DNA of 64,000 bases from JAPPHA01 sp963662705 (GCA_963662705.2 OY759767.1:1674001-1738000), one strand, 5' to 3'; numbered from the stretch's first letter, positions 1 to 10,054 are shown. Notes: generated by a model from the sequence alone, not told the origin. Numbers and translations are program-made.

Positions 1-366
1 GCCAATCGATCGTTCGGCCGGGCAGGAGATCTGTCAAATCATCCCGGTTACCTCGTTTGGTCAGGCCCGATTCGAATCGGCCGCGCCGGCGTTTCCGGGA
101 ATCGGAGTGGTGACGAAGAACCTGGCCGCTCGGGGAAAGTTGTTTTTCGCATTGCCGGGCGATGTTAATGAATGCCGCATGTCCGCGATTACTTTGGACC
201 GTTGGCGCGTGGCACCAAGCATGAATTCCGTCAAAACGGGAGAGTGCAACACGGCACGAATTGTCCGCAAGGAACTGGCAGCAGACCGGTGGGCAATTAC
301 GGGATCCGGTCCGAAACCCGGTCAAGCGCAACATCGCGCGTTGAATCCTGACGAAGGAGAACGAAC
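1..366. other. left window edge, no recognised gene
   Basis: A plus-strand frame is open from base 2 to a TGA at 368-370 that overlaps the sulfatase start as ATGA. Its translation (starting PIDRSAGQEICQ) resembles no family I know, and it could be the C-terminus of a gene starting outside the window or a chance open frame. The sulfatase ribosome-binding site (AAGGAGAA) lies near 354-360. Confidence 0.25.
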
Positions 367-2574
367 ATGAGCGATTTTCCGGGTAAGATTGGCCGTACGA
401 TCGGGGAATCGACACCCTGGTGGTCGAGCCCGCCAGAACGCGACAAGGTCCTGCCAAACATCGTCACGATACTCTTCGATGATACGGGTTGGGCCGATTT
501 CGGCTGTTACGGCTCGGAAATCAGCACGCCGAACATTGACTCGCTCGCGGCTGCCGGCCTTCGATACACCAATTTTCACGTGTCACCGTTGTGTTCACCG
601 ACAAGGGCATGCCTCCTGACGGGTCGTAACCACCACAACGTGGGCATGCGGTGCCTCTCCGACACCGACACGGGATTTCCCAACGGCCGCGGTGCCGTCG
701 ACAGGAACGTACCACTCCTTCCCGGATTGTTGCGCGAACTCGGTTACGCCACTTACATGGTTGGCAAGTGGCACCTGACACCTTCGGAGGAAATCACCTC
801 CGCCGGCCCCTATTGCAACTGGCCTGTAAATCGCGGGTTCGATCGCTTTTACGGCTTTCTGGGAGGGTGTACGGATCAGTACGCGCCGGAACTCGTTCAG
901 GACAATCACATGGTCGACCCGCCGCTCCGCGCAGGTTACCACCTGTCGGAGGATCTGTGCGACAGGGCGATCAGCTATTTTCGCGACCATGCCAGCATCC
1001 GGAAGGCCGCGCCTTTCCACATGCATTTCTGCTTTGGCGCCACACATGCCCCCATTCAGGTTCACCGCGACTACGTAGACAAGTACGACGGCGTCTTTGA
1101 CAAGGGTTGGGACCGGGCCCGGGAAGATCGCCTTGCCCGACAGGTCGAACTCGGCCTGGTTCCGGAGAACACGAAACTGGTTCCGCGCAATCCGGGAGTC
1201 CCGGAATGGTCCAGCCTTTCCAGCGATGAGCGGCGGCTTTTCTCGCGCCTTCAGGCGGCGTATGCAGGCTTTCTGGATCATTCCGACGCGCAGATCGGAC
1301 GCCTTATCGGCGAATTGAAGCGCCTGGATCTCCATGACAATACGATATTCATGGTTTTTTCCGACAATGGTGCCTCCATGGAAGGCGGGCTCACCGGTGC
1401 CGTGGACTGCAATGCGGCCTATTCAGGTGAAGCCGAACCGGTATCGGAAATGGTCAAGCGTCTTCACGATGTGGGAGGGATGGCGGGACCGTCCCACTAC
1501 CCGGAAGGCTGGGCCATGGCGGGCAACACGCCTTTCCGACGTTACAAGCAATTTGTGGACCTCGGCGGAGTCCGTTCACCCCTGGTTCTCAGTTGGCCGA
1601 TGGGATTGCGGAACTCGGGAGAAGTCCGCCACCAGTTCCTGCACGTGGTCGATGTGGCTCCTACGTTGATGGACCTTGCCGGCGAGCGGCATGGTGCGGC
1701 ATTCGACGGGGCCAGTTTTCGCGCGACACTGGCGGACCCGGACGCACCTGCACCGCGAAATGTCCAGCACTGGGAAATGCTTGGCCGCCGTGCCGTCTTT
1801 TGCGATGGGTGGAAGGCCGTGTCCGAACACGAAAAGGGTGACGACTATGCCGCGGACGTCTGGCACCTTTACGATACGCACAACGATTTCTCGGAAAGTA
1901 CCGACCTGGCCGCCCAGTTCCCGGACAAGCTGACACAATTGCAGGACATATGGTGGCAGGAGGCGGAAGCGAACAGTGTCATGCCGCTTGACGACCGTAC
2001 CCTTGTGGACATTCTCACCTTCCGGCAACCCAACGGATTGATGGGTGAACGCGAGATAACATTTCGTCCGGGGCAGGGGCACATCTCTCATGTGAGCATG
2101 ATCACCTCCAGTGAAAGGTCCATGGAAATCACTGCCCATTTCAATGGACCCCTTCAAGGCGAAGAGGGCGTTCTGGTAGCCGCCGGTGACAGGATCGGCG
2201 GCTACTCTCTTTATGTCAAAGATGGAAAGCTGACCTACGAGTACATACGGCTCAGGCACCGTAGCCAACTGTCCGGCACGTTGCCTTCGGAAACACGTAC
2301 CTGCAGGCTTGTAAACCGCCTGGACGCCGACAGGCGAATTCACGCACAGCTGTTTGCCGAAGGCAAATTGGTCGCTGAAGCAGGAGTGGGTGATGCGTCC
2401 CGTCATCTTTCCTTTTGGGGTCTCGACATTGGTCGCGACGCAGCCGTACCTGTCAGCGATAAGTACGAGGCACCGTTCGCATTCCCCGAGGAAAAGCTCG
2501 ATCGAATCGAAATGCGGTTCTTCGAGAATCCTGACCCGGAAAATATTGCGCACATGGCAGGACTTGCTGAATAG
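367..2574 (+). CDS. arylsulfatase (type I sulfatase family)
   Basis: Predicted to hydrolyse sulfate esters using a formylglycine made post-translationally from cysteine. The 735-residue product has the N-terminal metal-binding Asp pair (ILFDDTGW, residues 36-42) and the sulfatase signature CSPTRACLLTGR, with the modifiable cysteine at residue 76 in the C-x-P-x-R context. The text GKWHL and FSDNGASMEGG further support the alkaline-phosphatase-like fold. No convincing signal peptide is seen, so location is uncertain. The start is supported by AAGGAGAA seven bases upstream. The long C-terminal part (about 200 residues) fits the larger arylsulfatases acting on small sulfate esters. Substrate is unknown. 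An anaerobic or FGE-type maturase must be encoded elsewhere. Confidence 0.93.
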   Translation: MSDFPGKIGRTIGESTPWWSSPPERDKVLPNIVTILFDDTGWADFGCYGSEISTPNIDSLAAAGLRYTNFHVSPLCSPTRACLLTGRNHHNVGMRCLSDTDTGFPNGRGAVDRNVPLLPGLLRELGYATYMVGKWHLTPSEEITSAGPYCNWPVNRGFDRFYGFLGGCTDQYAPELVQDNHMVDPPLRAGYHLSEDLCDRAISYFRDHASIRKAAPFHMHFCFGATHAPIQVHRDYVDKYDGVFDKGWDRAREDRLARQVELGLVPENTKLVPRNPGVPEWSSLSSDERRLFSRLQAAYAGFLDHSDAQIGRLIGELKRLDLHDNTIFMVFSDNGASMEGGLTGAVDCNAAYSGEAEPVSEMVKRLHDVGGMAGPSHYPEGWAMAGNTPFRRYKQFVDLGGVRSPLVLSWPMGLRNSGEVRHQFLHVVDVAPTLMDLAGERHGAAFDGASFRATLADPDAPAPRNVQHWEMLGRRAVFCDGWKAVSEHEKGDDYAADVWHLYDTHNDFSESTDLAAQFPDKLTQLQDIWWQEAEANSVMPLDDRTLVDILTFRQPNGLMGEREITFRPGQGHISHVSMITSSERSMEITAHFNGPLQGEEGVLVAAGDRIGGYSLYVKDGKLTYEYIRLRHRSQLSGTLPSETRTCRLVNRLDADRRIHAQLFAEGKLVAEAGVGDASRHLSFWGLDIGRDAAVPVSDKYEAPFAFPEEKLDRIEMRFFENPDPENIAHMAGLAE

Positions 2575-3336
2575 ATCGCGTTCCCTCGACGTTGGCAAGG
2601 GAGGAATCTCCGACAGTTGTCCTCTGACGGAAGCCCGATTTCGGATGTCCCGACATCGGGTGGTGATCACGTGCCTGCGCTGGAGGTGATTCAGTTGCGT
2701 GTCGAACTTGCCGACGACCCGGTATCGCACGAGGCGGTCGACCTCCGTTTGCCGTGATGTACACCCCGCGCCGTCGTTCGGCGATGGAGTATTGGACCGC
2801 GATTGGTTTGGTTTCCGTGAATTCCTGGTGTCAGTTGGCCGAATGTGATCTTCGACACCGCGCCTCCAGCCTGACACGTCTCGCAGGCCGCGACGACTTC
2901 ATATCCCGAAACCGGGGTCTCACATCCCCGCGACCATCTGCAGCCATTTGCCCGAAAATTGGACAGCGCGCGGCAACCTCACTCCCGTGCTTTGCGTGAC
3001 ATTCGTCCAGATCCCGCGCTGCACCGGAACCGTCGACAAGGCACCAGGATGGATCAACACCGGAACCACGCAGTGACGGGGCGATTTGACCGGTACGACA
3101 AGTTCGACAAACCGAAAATGGACAGATGGCTCTGACCATTGGGAAAAGAACGCTCAACAAGTGAGATTCTCCCCACCCCCGAATGTACACCGGCCTGTGT
3201 AAACGGGTCGCGTGTTTGCGGTCTTGTAAGATCTTGTATTTGTTGCAAATACCACAAGACTCGATCCTGCGCATCCCCCGTGGTGAGCGATCCGGGTCAG
3301 GAACGGAAGCCGGGAATCCGAAAAAGACGGGGAGGG
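2575..3336. other. intergenic stretch, no gene seen
   Basis: About 760 bases between the sulfatase and the tRNA. No frame here gives a recognisable protein or a good start site. A perfect 7-bp hairpin with a 3-base loop (GTATTTG-TTG-CAAATAC, 3236-3252) lies about 90 bases beyond the tRNA 3' end but lacks a T tract, so I do not call it a terminator. Confidence 0.5.
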
Positions 3337-3411
3337 TGGCAGTCCCTACGGGAATCGAACCCGTCTTTCCAGATTGAAAATCTGGCGTCCTAACCGATAG
3401 ACGAAGGGACC
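3337..3411 (-). tRNA. tRNA-Glu (anticodon UUC)
   Basis: On the minus strand the sequence begins GGTCCCTTCGTCTATCGG and folds as a 75-nt cloverleaf with an encoded 3' GCCA. The anticodon stem CCAGA/TCTGG closes the loop TTTTCAA, giving anticodon TTC (UUC in the tRNA), which reads Glu codons. The T arm is ACGGG-TTCGATT-CCCGT. The acceptor stem pairs GGTCCCT with AGGGACT, leaving a G-U pair at 1-72 instead of the usual G-C, which is slightly unusual. Confidence 0.95.
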
Positions 3412-3429
3412 GTCCTGATCGTGGCGAAG

Positions 3430-3458
3430 CTATTATTCGCAGGCAGGTCATCTGGCAA
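3430..3458 (-). promoter_or_regulatory. sigma-70-type promoter of tRNA-Glu
   Basis: On the minus strand TTGCCA (3453-3458) and TAATAG (3430-3435) are separated by exactly 17 bases and sit just upstream of the tRNA. The boxes match 5/6 and 4/6 positions of the -35 and -10 consensus. This is a prediction from spacing and similarity only. Confidence 0.55.
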
Positions 3459-3520
3459 GAGAAATCTGGATTCAACATCAAGGCAAAGGCATGGGCCGAC
3501 CGAATTGTACGCCGACGCCA

Positions 3521-5284
3521 TCACCTGTTCGCGAGGGCGGCGTCATCCACGATTAACCGTACATTTCGGCCGTTCCAGTCGCTGATCTCCAAACGACCCG
3601 CGACATGGAATACCTTGTCGGAATGATCAAGAAACGCTTGCCCCAGCGGTCCATCGAACGCCCTGAACGCCATGGCCCTGACCCTGCTGCCCGTGCTCTC
3701 GCCCTGAAGGGTCATCATGAGATGGTTTCGTGCATGACCCACGGCCTTCAAGTATTTCGCGGTAATCCTCGGAAATGCCAGCCTGGGAGCAGGCGCCGAC
3801 GGACCAAACGGGCCGGCGGACTCAAGTTGTTCGACGAGATCGATGCTTGCCGCCCCCGGCTCCATGGCTGCGGTGATCATCAGGTCCGAAGGGCCGATCT
3901 GGCCCGCACCCTGCCGGTCCAACAATTCACCCAGTCGGTCCATGGCGGGAAACAACTTGTCCCTGGTGACGGTCAGTCCGACAGCCATCCTGTGTCCGCC
4001 GCCGCTTACGAGCAGTCCTTCGTTTAGGCAAGTCAGGACGGCGTGGCCGAGGTCGATGCCGGGAACAGATCGCCCCGACCCTTTGCCCGTGTCTCCAACA
4101 AATCCGATGACAACCGCTGGTCGATTCGTGGTTGCGGAGAGTCGTCCGGCAGCGAGTCCGACTATTCCCGGGTGCCAGCCGTCCGCCGCCGCCCAGAAGA
4201 GCGGGTTCTCAAGTCCACGGTCGGTTGCGGTGGAAATGGCTTCTTCCGTGATTTCGTCCGTCAGTTTCCGGCGCACTTCGTTGAGTGCTTCGAGTTCTTC
4301 GGCAATGGTCCGCGCTTCGACCCGTGTTCTCGCAGACAACAGCCTCAGCCCGAGACTCGAACGCCCGATCCTGCCCGCGGCATTGATGCGTGGGCCCAGC
4401 ACATAACCAAGATGGTATGATGTCGGAGGGGAGTTGATCCTTGCAACGTCGGCAAGTTCTGCGAGCCCGGCGCGGCGGCGGCGGGCGAGAACCCTGAGGC
4501 CCGACCGGACAAAAGCCCGATTGACACCGCGCAGTGGCGAGACATCGGCGATCGTTGCAAGAGCGACGAGATCCAGCATTTCAAACAAGTCCGGGCCGGT
4601 TGTGGGTGTTTCTCGCAAGATGCGATTGGCAGCCACCAAGACCATGAAGACAACCGCCGCCGCACAGAGGTGCTGAAATTCTCCCGACTCGTCCTGGCGA
4701 TTCGGATTCACGACGGCGGCCGCCGGGGGGAGAACCTCGCTGCCGAGGTGGTGATCAATGACGAGGACGTCCACCGAACCCGCCGCGGAAATCGCTTCAT
4801 GCGCGTGGGTTCCGCAGTCCACGCAAATGATCAGGTCGTGGTTCCTCGAGAGTTCCCGCATGATCGCTTCACTTGGACCAAACCCGTCCCTTGTCCGGTC
4901 GGGCACGTGAAAGTCGGGTTCAAGATCGAAGTGCCGGAACCACTCGATTAGTTGAGCTGCCGAAGCTGCGCCGTCGACATCATAGTCCGCGAGAATTGCA
5001 ACTCTCTGGCGGTCCCTGAGCGCAGCAATCAGCCGTTCTGCAGCACGGTCGGCGTCCAGCAAGCGTGATGGATCAGGCAAGAGGTCCCGAATTTTCGGAT
5101 TGAGGTAATCGCCGGCGTTTTCCGGAGGCACGCCAGCCAGGGTCAGCACCCTGGCAATCGGTTCGGGCAAGCCCGTTTCCTGGGCAATCCGCAACGACAT
5201 TCGGTCTGCAGCCGGGTCGAGACCGATCCATCGGCGCCCGGTCAGCGATTGTCCGACCCCCAGAAAGGCTTCGCCGCTAGACAT
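3521..5284 (-). CDS. recJ: single-stranded-DNA-specific exonuclease RecJ
   Basis: A 5'-3' single-strand exonuclease of recombination and mismatch repair, of the DHH phosphoesterase superfamily. The 587-residue product has the usual family length. Visible motifs are ADYDVDGAAS (residues near 100), the DHH motif in VLVIDHHLG, and the DHHA1-type C-terminal motifs GSGRSVPGIDLG and SGGGHRMAVG, followed by an OB-like region ending in DWNGRNVRLIVDDA. It is last in a minus-strand series after glpX with a 162-base gap. The proximity of hom, glpX and recJ is common in alphaproteobacteria. The start codon lacks a strong ribosome-binding site, so a slightly internal start is possible. Confidence 0.95.
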   Translation of the reverse strand: MSSGEAFLGVGQSLTGRRWIGLDPAADRMSLRIAQETGLPEPIARVLTLAGVPPENAGDYLNPKIRDLLPDPSRLLDADRAAERLIAALRDRQRVAILADYDVDGAASAAQLIEWFRHFDLEPDFHVPDRTRDGFGPSEAIMRELSRNHDLIICVDCGTHAHEAISAAGSVDVLVIDHHLGSEVLPPAAAVVNPNRQDESGEFQHLCAAAVVFMVLVAANRILRETPTTGPDLFEMLDLVALATIADVSPLRGVNRAFVRSGLRVLARRRRAGLAELADVARINSPPTSYHLGYVLGPRINAAGRIGRSSLGLRLLSARTRVEARTIAEELEALNEVRRKLTDEITEEAISTATDRGLENPLFWAAADGWHPGIVGLAAGRLSATTNRPAVVIGFVGDTGKGSGRSVPGIDLGHAVLTCLNEGLLVSGGGHRMAVGLTVTRDKLFPAMDRLGELLDRQGAGQIGPSDLMITAAMEPGAASIDLVEQLESAGPFGPSAPAPRLAFPRITAKYLKAVGHARNHLMMTLQGESTGSRVRAMAFRAFDGPLGQAFLDHSDKVFHVAGRLEISDWNGRNVRLIVDDAALANR

Positions 5285-5446
5285 GCCTGTTGAACGGCGC
5301 TTCCAGGTCCGGAGGAGGAACCGGAACGCATGCCGGCGTGATGTCCAGTCCGCCCGACGGAGTTTTCGAAAAACAGATTGGAAAAGAGCACCCGGCGCGA
5401 TCCTGGATGGCCGGGAAATGGCCAGGGTTCGCGATTTTCGGAGTGC

Positions 5447-6412
5447 TCAACGCGTTCTTTGTCGGTAGTGCAGGCGCCGAACGGATCCGGTTTTCGACCG
5501 CATCAGGATCGTCTCCGTTTCGAGGTAATCCCCTTCACGGCGTGCGCCCGCCAATATGGATCCAGTGGTAACACCTGTTGCCGAAAATATCACGTCTCCG
5601 GCGACCATGTCGTCAAGCGTGTAGATCCGGTCGAGATCCGTAATTCCGGCTCGCGCGGCCCGCAGTTTCTCGTCGTCATTTCGGAATACGAGCCGACCGT
5701 GGATCTGTCCCCCCATGCACCGGAGCGCGGCGGCGGCGAGAACTCCCTCAGGTGCGCCGCCCTGACCCATGTACATGTCGATTCCGGTCTTTTCTGCTTC
5801 GGCTGTGTGAATGACGCCGGCAACGTCGCCATCGGTGATCAGGCGAATTGCCGCACCAGTCGAGCGAACTTCGCGAATCAGGTCGAGGTGCCGTTCGCGC
5901 TCCAGTACGCACACGGTGATGTCTTCGGTTGAACACCCCTTGGCGACGGCCAGCGTCCGAACCCGTTCAGCCGGCGGCATGTCGAGGTTGACAATGCCGG
6001 GGACGAAGCCTGGTCCGACCGCGAGCTTGTCCATGTAGACATCTGGCGCGTGCAACATCGTGCCCCGGGGACCCATCGCGATGACGGAAAGGGCATTGGG
6101 CATGTCCTTTGCTGTCAGGGTTGTGCCCTCGAGTGGATCAAGAGCGATGTCGACGTTTGGCCCCCTGCCCGAACCGACGTGTTCTCCAATGTACAGCATG
6201 GGTGCATGATCGCGTTCGCCTTCCCCGATCACGACGACGCCGTCGATATCAAGCATGTTCAATTGAAGGCGCATGGCGTCCACGGCGGCCCGGTCAGCGC
6301 CGTCTTCATCGCCTCTGCCGACCAGCTGTGCCGCCGCGATGGCTGCCGCCTCGGAGACTCTTGCGAGGCCAAGCGACAGCATTCGATCGGCAAAAATCTC
6401 GCGAGTTGTCAT
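5447..6412 (-). CDS. glpX: class II fructose-1,6-bisphosphatase
   Basis: Hydrolyses fructose 1,6-bisphosphate to fructose 6-phosphate in gluconeogenesis. The 321-residue protein has the GlpX hallmarks: DPLEGTTLTAKDMPNALSV with the metal-binding DPLEG core, VVIGEGERDHAPMLYIGE near the N-terminus, and GQGGAPEGVLAAAALRCMGG. Length fits the family. It lies upstream of recJ on the same strand; hom, its usual upstream partner in related genomes, is 2.2 kb away because of an accessory insertion. Confidence 0.95.
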   Translation of the reverse strand: MTTREIFADRMLSLGLARVSEAAAIAAAQLVGRGDEDGADRAAVDAMRLQLNMLDIDGVVVIGEGERDHAPMLYIGEHVGSGRGPNVDIALDPLEGTTLTAKDMPNALSVIAMGPRGTMLHAPDVYMDKLAVGPGFVPGIVNLDMPPAERVRTLAVAKGCSTEDITVCVLERERHLDLIREVRSTGAAIRLITDGDVAGVIHTAEAEKTGIDMYMGQGGAPEGVLAAAALRCMGGQIHGRLVFRNDDEKLRAARAGITDLDRIYTLDDMVAGDVIFSATGVTTGSILAGARREGDYLETETILMRSKTGSVRRLHYRQRTR

Positions 6413-6826
6413 ACCGATTTCCCGACCATGGCCCGATCACGGCTGTGCCGGAGAAGTGAACTGTGTCTTCGACGTCCGGAATGTTCGGCCACGACCAATA
6501 CTTCGCCCGCAAGGTCTGACTGTCAATGCCGAAGTGACTTCCCCTCATTCGATTCCTGGCAACAAATTGGACCTATCGAACTCATTCGCCAGGAGGGTGG
6601 CCACGCTCAAGACCGAGATGACCATCACAACGTGCTCGAGTTCGGAAAGTGAGAGAGCCGACCGCATGCTCGTGGCGCCAACTCTGGCGATGAAAACTGG
6701 TCCAGGCCTTCGCCAAGCGCTGCAAGTCCATTCAAGCGCTTTTCGGGATCTGCGGACGATTCCCTTTGATGGGCGCGTGGATTGCGTTTCTCCACGCGGC
6801 TTGGCCTCAGGTCGAGGTGCGCGCGA
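6413..6826. other. intergenic stretch, no gene seen
   Basis: About 410 bases upstream of glpX with no frame that looks like a protein. It probably holds the glpX promoter and the left boundary of the accessory insertion, but I could not find repeats that mark an edge. Confidence 0.4.
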
Positions 6827-7363
6827 TCAGAGCTTGGCGACAATCTTTTCGAGGGTGTTCCAGTTCCGCGCCGTGACGACGACGCCGAACCGTTTCTCCA
6901 GATACGCGTACGATAGGGTCATCGCCTTGACCCCATCGGGAGACCAGACGTATGCCTCGGTTCCTTCGATCGCGATGAGCTCTGGACTGCGGTCTTCCTC
7001 CCGCAAAGCGCTGACCACCTCGGGGTCAGGCGTCTTCGAGAGGAAGTTTACGAGGTAACGTGAAGGATCGGAGACGGATTCCCGCAACGGATGACGTTCA
7101 AGCACCCGCCGAACCTGGTTTGCCGTTCGGACGACGCAGGGTACATCGACGTCGAATTCGTCGCTGAGCAGTCGCTGCATGGCGCCGGCGATCTCGTCGG
7201 GATGATCCGATTCCGCGGAAAGGATCACGTTCCCGCTTTGCTGGACCGTCGCCACGTCCGTATAGCCTTCGCCGGTCAGCTTCGATCTCAACTCGGCCAT
7301 CGATACCCTGTTGCGGGTCCCCACGTTGATGCCACGCGGCATGACGAGATAACGCTCGGTCAT
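6827..7363 (-). CDS. DUF1697 family protein
   Basis: The 178-residue product begins MTERYLVMPRGINVGTRNRVSM and contains VATVQQSGNVILSAES, the typical DUF1697 pattern (RGINVG near the start, QSGN-hydrophobic in the first quarter). Length is normal for the family. Its function is not established. The ATG overlaps the stop codon of an upstream DUF3224-like fragment as ATGA, so the two were probably translated together. It sits in the accessory block between glpX and hom. Confidence 0.85.
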   Translation of the reverse strand: MTERYLVMPRGINVGTRNRVSMAELRSKLTGEGYTDVATVQQSGNVILSAESDHPDEIAGAMQRLLSDEFDVDVPCVVRTANQVRRVLERHPLRESVSDPSRYLVNFLSKTPDPEVVSALREEDRSPELIAIEGTEAYVWSPDGVKAMTLSYAYLEKRFGVVVTARNWNTLEKIVAKL

Positions 7364-7500
7364 TGAAACTCGTCCTTGACGACGCAGGAGTATGTTCCCC
7401 TGTCGCTGGCGGGTTTGAACCAGCCGGAGATCCCGGTTAGCCCACCCGTGCCCGAGTCCGGAACGATCGTCACCGTCACTTCGGCTTTTCGCCGTTCCAT
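7360..7500 (-). pseudogene. C-terminal remnant of a DUF3224-like protein
   Basis: A 46-codon frame reads MERRKAEVTVTIVPDSGTG, then GLTGISGWF and a GTYSCVVKDEFQ end. The pattern T-V-P-x-SGTG-x-L-x-GISG followed by a short Y-containing beta strand is what I know from the C-terminal half of DUF3224 proteins. The N-terminal half is not recognisable upstream, so I read this as a truncated relic. The stop overlaps the DUF1697 start (ATGA). Confidence 0.4.
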
Positions 7501-7815
7501 CAAATCGAGGTGCCGAACGACGAGCAATTACGATTTGCCGACGACCTTACCGTAAAATGCTCAGGTGCGCCGGGATCAGCAGGATTCCACCGCAAATTGT
7601 CAACCACCCTGAAATCCATCTGGTTCCACGCGTCTCCCGGGTTTCTCCCGATGACCCGTACACGGTGTTTGCGCTTGTTCCAAGTCCGAGCCGCCATTCG
7701 TGGATTTCCACGACGGAGGCATGTTTGTCGTTAAGCGTTTGGGATGGTGGCGATGTCGAAAGTGCGGCGCGTCTTTGCGTACGTCCGCGCGAATTCCGGG
7801 TCAGTGATCAGAAGT

Positions 7816-8166
7816 TCAGTCGTCTTCGCGAAGTTTTCTCTCGAGGGTTTTCTTTTTCCAAAAGTGCTGATTCAACAACATCAAGGGCTCAGTATTGAGG
7901 GCAATCGCAAGCGCGTCCAGCGTCTTTACCGATGGATTGGCCTTGCCGTTTTCGATCTCGGAAATGAATCCTGTATTGATTTGCGCAAGGTAGGCCAACT
8001 CGGCTTGAGTCATCTTGAGTCGTTTACGTCGGCGCCGTACGTTTTCTCCCACAATCCGATTCATCGTTTCACCGCGATCTTGCACGAAAACGGCTGATGG
8101 TTTCGGGTTTTCACTGCGTTCTGACATCGTCGTATTCGCCATTTGGCCTGAATGGGATCGGTTCAT
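7816..8166 (-). CDS. XRE-family helix-turn-helix regulator
   Basis: A small DNA-binding protein of 116 residues if the first ATG is used, or 82 from MNRIVGENVRRRR. The HTH_3 domain is clear: MTQAELAYLAQINTGFISEI followed by ENGKANPSVKTLDALAIALN. The C-terminal tail is strongly charged (FWKKKTLERKLREDD). No signal or partner domain is present. Single-domain XRE proteins in accessory blocks often regulate neighbouring mobile or stress genes, but no operator could be identified. Confidence 0.88.
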   Translation of the reverse strand: MNRSHSGQMANTTMSERSENPKPSAVFVQDRGETMNRIVGENVRRRRKRLKMTQAELAYLAQINTGFISEIENGKANPSVKTLDALAIALNTEPLMLLNQHFWKKKTLERKLREDD

Positions 8167-8608
8167 TGAAGGCGATCACCGGTGATGAACCAGTCTGCAA
8201 GAGTGTAATAACGACATGATCCGAGTTTGCAACGCGTTGTCATCGAAAGGGGTGATCCCGGGTTATTTGGTCAGGGCGATTCGGCGGGACCGGGAGCTGG
8301 CGAGGGCGCTACCAGACAGGCGTCCGCTGCCTGCAGGAATCGGGCCGAGAATCACCGAAAACCGGGATGTTGACGCCTTCATTGCCCCGTCTTGCCGCCT
8401 TGGGAACCGATCATGGGCAGAATTCATGCGCTGGCAGGCTTGGCAGCGGTCACCGGAACGAAGGGCTTGGGACGGCTCACATCGAAGACTTGGGTTTTCC
8501 AGCAGGTTGCACAGGCAGCCGGTTCCAAGACCACCCTGAACACTTCGCCAAATCCGCGTGCCAGGCGGACTGGTCACCATGCAACAGGCGACGACCGGCA
8601 AGGCGCGA
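8167..8608. other. intergenic stretch, no gene seen
   Basis: About 440 bases between the XRE gene and the 3' end of hom. No convincing reading frame, RNA or repeat was seen. Confidence 0.4.
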
Positions 8609-9895
8609 TCAACCGGACTCGATTCGCAGTGCTACCGGAGGGTCGGTGCAAACCCCTGTGTCCGAAATTGCGATCAGGGCCTGGTCGATAGCCGTGGACG
8701 CCACGGGATGGGTGACGATCAGGACCGGTGCGCTCAGGTTGCGGTGGCTCTTCTGACGCATGCGGTCGATCGATACCCCGGCACCTGCGAGCGCCGAGGC
8801 GATCTTTGCCATGACGCCCGGCTGGTCGACGAGGGCGAGCCTCAGGTAGAATGCGGAAATTCCCGTGTCAGCGGATATCGCCGGAGTCGAGAGCGTGGCG
8901 CACGGCCGGCCGAGCGCCGGCCCCGACCCGCCGCGGGCAATGTCGATGATGTCCCCGACGACGGCCGATGCTGTAGGGCCTTCCCCGGCGCCGGCGCCGC
9001 GAAGAACAATTTGGCCGACAGGCTTTCCAGTGACGACGATCATGTTGTCCGCCCCTTCGAGTTGGCCGAGAGGGGAGGACGCCGGAACGAGGCAGGGCTG
9101 CATCGACTGTTGCAGTCCCTCGTCGTTCATTTGCGCCAGGCCCAGCAGTTTGACCCTGTATCCGAGTTCGGCAGCGTACTCGATATCGGCGATCGAAACC
9201 CGTTGAATCCCTTCCAGCGTCACGCTGGCAAAGTCGATGCGGGTTCCGAACGCAATTGCCGACAGAATCGAAAGCTTGTGACCGGCATCGATCCCGCCGA
9301 CGTCAAGATTGGGATCAGCTTCGAGATACCCGAGGCTTTCAGCTTCCGCGAAGACTTCGTCATACGCAAGTCCTGCTGCTTCCATCCGGGTCAGGATGTA
9401 GTTGCAGGTGCCGTTCATGACGCCGGCGATCCTGGTGAACCTGTTTCCTGCCAGTGCTTCGGTCAGAACCTTGATGATCGGGATTCCGCCTGCGACCGCC
9501 GCTTCGAAACGCAGGCAGACGCCTTGCGACTCGGCAAGTTCGGCCAGCAGATGGCCATGATGAGCGAGGAGCGCCTTGTTGGCAGTGACAACATGACGTC
9601 CGGCGCCAAGCGCGGCCTGAATCGATGCCTTGGCCGGGCCGTTCTCGCCTCCGATCAGTTCGACGAAGATGTCGATGTCGTCCCTGCTCGCAAGCCTGAC
9701 CGGATCGTCTTCCCATTCGATTGAACCGAGATCAATACCACGGTCCTTGTGACGGGAACGTGCGGAGACTGCGGCAACCCGGATTTCCTTTCCGCATCGT
9801 TCTTTGAGCAGGGATCGATGTTCGGACAAATTGCGAAGGACCCCGGTACCCACCGTACCAAGTCCCGCGAGGCCAATTCGGAGCGAGTCTTCCAT
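8609..9895 (-). CDS. hom: homoserine dehydrogenase
   Basis: Reduces aspartate semialdehyde to homoserine in the threonine/methionine branch. The 428-residue protein starts MEDSLRIGLAGLGTVGTGV with the Rossmann GLGTVG motif. It has the catalytic-domain text AAVAGGIPIIKVL and MNGTCNYILTRMEAAG, and FAEAESLGYLEADPNLDVGG. It ends with an ACT domain (SAFYLRLALVDQPGVMAKIA) expected to give threonine feedback. Length matches the monofunctional enzyme. AAGG lies a few bases before the ATG. Threonine synthase (thrC) is encoded separately at 57.6 kb. Confidence 0.96.
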   Translation of the reverse strand: MEDSLRIGLAGLGTVGTGVLRNLSEHRSLLKERCGKEIRVAAVSARSRHKDRGIDLGSIEWEDDPVRLASRDDIDIFVELIGGENGPAKASIQAALGAGRHVVTANKALLAHHGHLLAELAESQGVCLRFEAAVAGGIPIIKVLTEALAGNRFTRIAGVMNGTCNYILTRMEAAGLAYDEVFAEAESLGYLEADPNLDVGGIDAGHKLSILSAIAFGTRIDFASVTLEGIQRVSIADIEYAAELGYRVKLLGLAQMNDEGLQQSMQPCLVPASSPLGQLEGADNMIVVTGKPVGQIVLRGAGAGEGPTASAVVGDIIDIARGGSGPALGRPCATLSTPAISADTGISAFYLRLALVDQPGVMAKIASALAGAGVSIDRMRQKSHRNLSAPVLIVTHPVASTAIDQALIAISDTGVCTDPPVALRIESG

Positions 9896-10054
9896 CTGCC
9901 TGCCTTACCTTGAATCAGACCGCGACACAGTTATCGGATGGATTGCGTCGCGGCAATGTTCAGGATTTTTCGCGCGCACCCGGGGAGCGTCCCCCGATCG
10001 GCAGCTGCTTCGACCATACGGTCGTCCGCGATAATTGACAGGCAGGAGGAGCCG

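Noticed and set aside
3221..3260. Hairpin downstream of tRNA-Glu as a terminator
   Set aside because: The stem is AT-rich and lacks a following T run on the minus strand.
2831..3481. 216-codon minus-strand frame covering the tRNA region
   Set aside because: It runs through the tRNA-Glu gene and its promoter and has no protein-like features.
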